From the NCBI GenBank assembly GCA_013002105.1, contig JABDKS010000950.1, forward strand, positions 1 through 15,865: a DNA stretch of 15,865 nucleotides, in the 5' to 3' direction. Below, in pieces: positions 14,557 through 15,865 of the stretch. Each line of letters begins with the position of its first letter. The first letter of the stretch is position 1. The position numbers and the translations under genes are program-made. The notes beneath the pieces were generated by a model that ran no database searches, was not told the origin of the DNA, and saw only the letters and a list, made by a program, of their open reading frames with translations. Source of the DNA: Pirellulaceae bacterium. GTDB lineage: Bacteria > Planctomycetota > Planctomycetia > Pirellulales > Pirellulaceae.

Positions 14557-14916
14557 CTAGCCGTTGCCCGACAGCGAACTGAGCAAACCATCCATGCCCG
14601 GCAAATTCAGATCCATGTCACCGGCCATCTGGTGGATCGCGTCTGCATAGCGTTGCTTGGCGAGTGATCCGGCTGTGTTGCACGCTTCCAAGATCGCGAG
14701 CTCCAGTACTTCACCGGCCAGTTCGTCATTGACGATCGAGACGGTCTGCAACTTTCCGACACACGTCATGACGACCTGAACGCCTCCGCAAGGCGATGCC
14801 GCTTCGACGGTTTCCTCTTGCATTCTCGCGTTCAGCTCTTTCATCTTGTCGGGCAATGATTGCATCGCGCCCATGATCGATGCGATGTTGCCGATGTTTC
14901 CCAATCCCTTGAACAT
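14557..14916 (-). CDS. ebfC: YbaB/EbfC family nucleoid-associated protein
   Basis: 119 aa from ATG 14916, with AGAGGA at 14929-14924 seven bases upstream. The protein has the family layout: an N-terminal helix (FKGLGNIGNIASIMGAMQSL, PDKMKELNARMQEETVEAAS), a central sheet beginning CGGVQVVMTCVGKLQTVSI in place of the usual GGGLVKVTVNG, and a C-terminal helix (LAILEACNTAGSLAKQRYAD). YbaB/EbfC proteins are small dimeric DNA-binding proteins, often co-transcribed with dnaX and recR. The glycine-rich centre has a Cys (SPCGGVQ) where many homologues have Gly, a minor difference. The family call is secure from sequence and position. Confidence 0.95.
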   Translation of the reverse strand: MFKGLGNIGNIASIMGAMQSLPDKMKELNARMQEETVEAASPCGGVQVVMTCVGKLQTVSIVNDELAGEVLELAILEACNTAGSLAKQRYADAIHQMAGDMDLNLPGMDGLLSSLSGNG

Positions 14917-15095
14917 GATCCGGTCCTCTGACGTTTGGTCGGTAAATAGCGAGAATTGACTTTCACCATCCTAGCCGCATGGCCAGTGGAAGTCATGGCG
15001 AGATGGCTTGGACGGGATAGCTTTGACGGGCGATTCGATCCGCCCACCAGCGGCCCAGCAAGCAACCGATCGGGAACGACAAAACCACAAAAACA
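14917..15095. other. Spacer between dnaX and ebfC
   Basis: 179 bases with no gene and no recognisable terminator on the minus strand. An unusually wide gap for the dnaX-ebfC junction, but I see no RNA gene (for example a signal recognition particle RNA) in it. Confidence 0.5.
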
Positions 15096-15865
15096 CTATC
15101 GCGGATGGTCGACCTTGACGATCTCGGCACCAAAAAGCTCCGAACACGCCTTCACCAGCGGGTGGGACTCGATCTCACGCATTCGCTGCATGCGATCTTT
15201 GCTGGACTGTTTTGGGACGGGCTTCGAAGCCACTTTGGTTGACGGTGCCAACGAGCACTCCATCTGGATCTCCTGGCCAACCAAAGTCGCCAGAGCAGTG
15301 GACATGGCCGTTCGATGTTCGACCGAATCGAATCGGGTCAACGACAGTTTCGACTCGGCCGCAAAAACCAACCGCAGTTTGTTTTTACCGGACAGTTCCA
15401 CGCGATGAACGCTACGGGCCAACGTGGCAGTGGCCGGTTCGACTTGGCAAACCGCCTGATCCCAAAGGTTTTTGACCGACGCCCGAGTTAACGACGCGGT
15501 CGCCCGCTCAGGGTCGGTTTGCGACTCGGCGGATGAAGTTTGCGGAGTTGTTGCCGCAGACCTGACCGCGTCGGCCGCTGGCTCCACTGACCGTGAATCT
15601 GAGGGCGCTGTATCTGCGGGCGCTGGATCTGCGGGCGCTGGATCTACGAGTACTGGATCTGCAGGCGCTGGATCTACGGGCGCTGGATCTACGGGTACTG
15701 GATCTGCGGGCGCTAGATCCACTGCCGGTTCAGCCGCCCGATTAGTCGCAGCCGCGACCGAATCGCTGCTGCTCGCTACGGCCGGGCTGGAGACCGTGGC
15801 AGACGCGGTCGATGCCGCTACCGCAGCGGACGCAGCCGGGGACTCCATTGCGGCGAGATGGGGTC
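15096..15865 (-). CDS. dnaX: DNA polymerase III subunit gamma/tau, C-terminal part
   Basis: The minus-strand frame is open to the right window edge and ends at 15096, giving about 256 C-terminal residues. The AAA+ ATPase part lies outside the window. What is visible is a long Ala/Ser/Pro-rich linker (SPAASAAVAASTASATVSS...), a repeat stretch of (A/V)DPAP-type pentapeptides, and a folded C-terminal domain of ~115 residues (ASVKNLWDQAVCQVEPATAT, KNKLRLVFAAESKLSLTRFD, ALATLVGQEIQMEC). This matches the flexible linker and C-terminal domain of tau, which in other bacteria contacts the polymerase alpha subunit and DnaB. Identification rests on this layout plus position directly upstream of ebfC and recR. 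The ATG at 15848 is an internal Met, not a start. Confidence 0.85.
   Translation of the reverse strand, partial: PHLAAMESPAASAAVAASTASATVSSPAVASSSDSVAAATNRAAEPAVDLAPADPVPVDPAPVDPAPADPVLVDPAPADPAPADTAPSDSRSVEPAADAVRSAATTPQTSSAESQTDPERATASLTRASVKNLWDQAVCQVEPATATLARSVHRVELSGKNKLRLVFAAESKLSLTRFDSVEHRTAMSTALATLVGQEIQMECSLAPSTKVASKPVPKQSSKDRMQRMREIESHPLVKACSELFGAEIVKVDHPR
15607..15726 (-). repeat. 15-bp coding tandem repeat in dnaX (8 copies)
   Basis: Eight 15-base units of the type GCTGGATCTACGGGC start at 15607, 15622, 15637, 15652, 15667, 15682, 15697 and 15712. Each encodes one five-residue unit of the type (A/V)DPAP on the minus strand. Because the period is a multiple of three, copy-number change keeps the frame, so the tau linker could vary in length. 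Confidence 0.9.

Overview
The window looks like chromosomal DNA from a planctomycete of the Rhodopirellula/Pirellulaceae type. That is inferred from a BamB-like PQQ-repeat protein with the planctomycete-style N-terminus, a large secretin-N-domain protein, an EF-hand plus P-domain exported protein, long spacers rich in small repeats, and frequent absence of strong Shine-Dalgarno sites. No complete mobile element, CRISPR array, rRNA or intact tRNA was found.

Left part (1-5810). A leftward, truncated exported PQQ-type beta-propeller gene is divergent from a rightward pair. The spacer between them (598-1268) carries five separate short tandem duplications. The first gene of the pair encodes an exported protein of repeated secretin-type N domains with no recognisable outer-membrane pore domain. 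Three bases after its stop begins an exported protein with seven EF-hand-like calcium loops followed by a P (proprotein convertase) domain, with no protease domain. These two are probably co-translated and are the most unusual system in the window.

Middle part (5811-10905). A leftward ECF sigma-factor gene ends in a very good intrinsic terminator. Upstream lies a candidate small leftward transcription unit (about 6692-7312): a promoter-like pair overlapping a perfect palindrome, a terminator-like leader hairpin, a strong ribosome binding site, a 102-codon ORF of unknown function and a terminator. Then come, rightward, a ComF-family phosphoribosyltransferase-like protein with an internal insertion and a DUF502 membrane protein with an enlarged extracytoplasmic loop. 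A small leftward single-span membrane protein is divergent from a rightward DUF2306 six-span membrane protein, which has its own terminator.

Right part (10906-15865). The DUF2306 gene converges on the leftward block across a spacer holding a 19-bp tandem duplication and a four-unit REP/BIME-like array, each unit with a long hairpin. The leftward block reads dnaX (C-terminal part, cut by the window edge), ebfC/ybaB, recR, rpoN (sigma-54) and a small exported two-span membrane protein. dnaX-ybaB-recR is a classic bacterial cluster for replication and repair. rpoN follows 128 bp later and may have its own promoter overlapping the recR stop codon.
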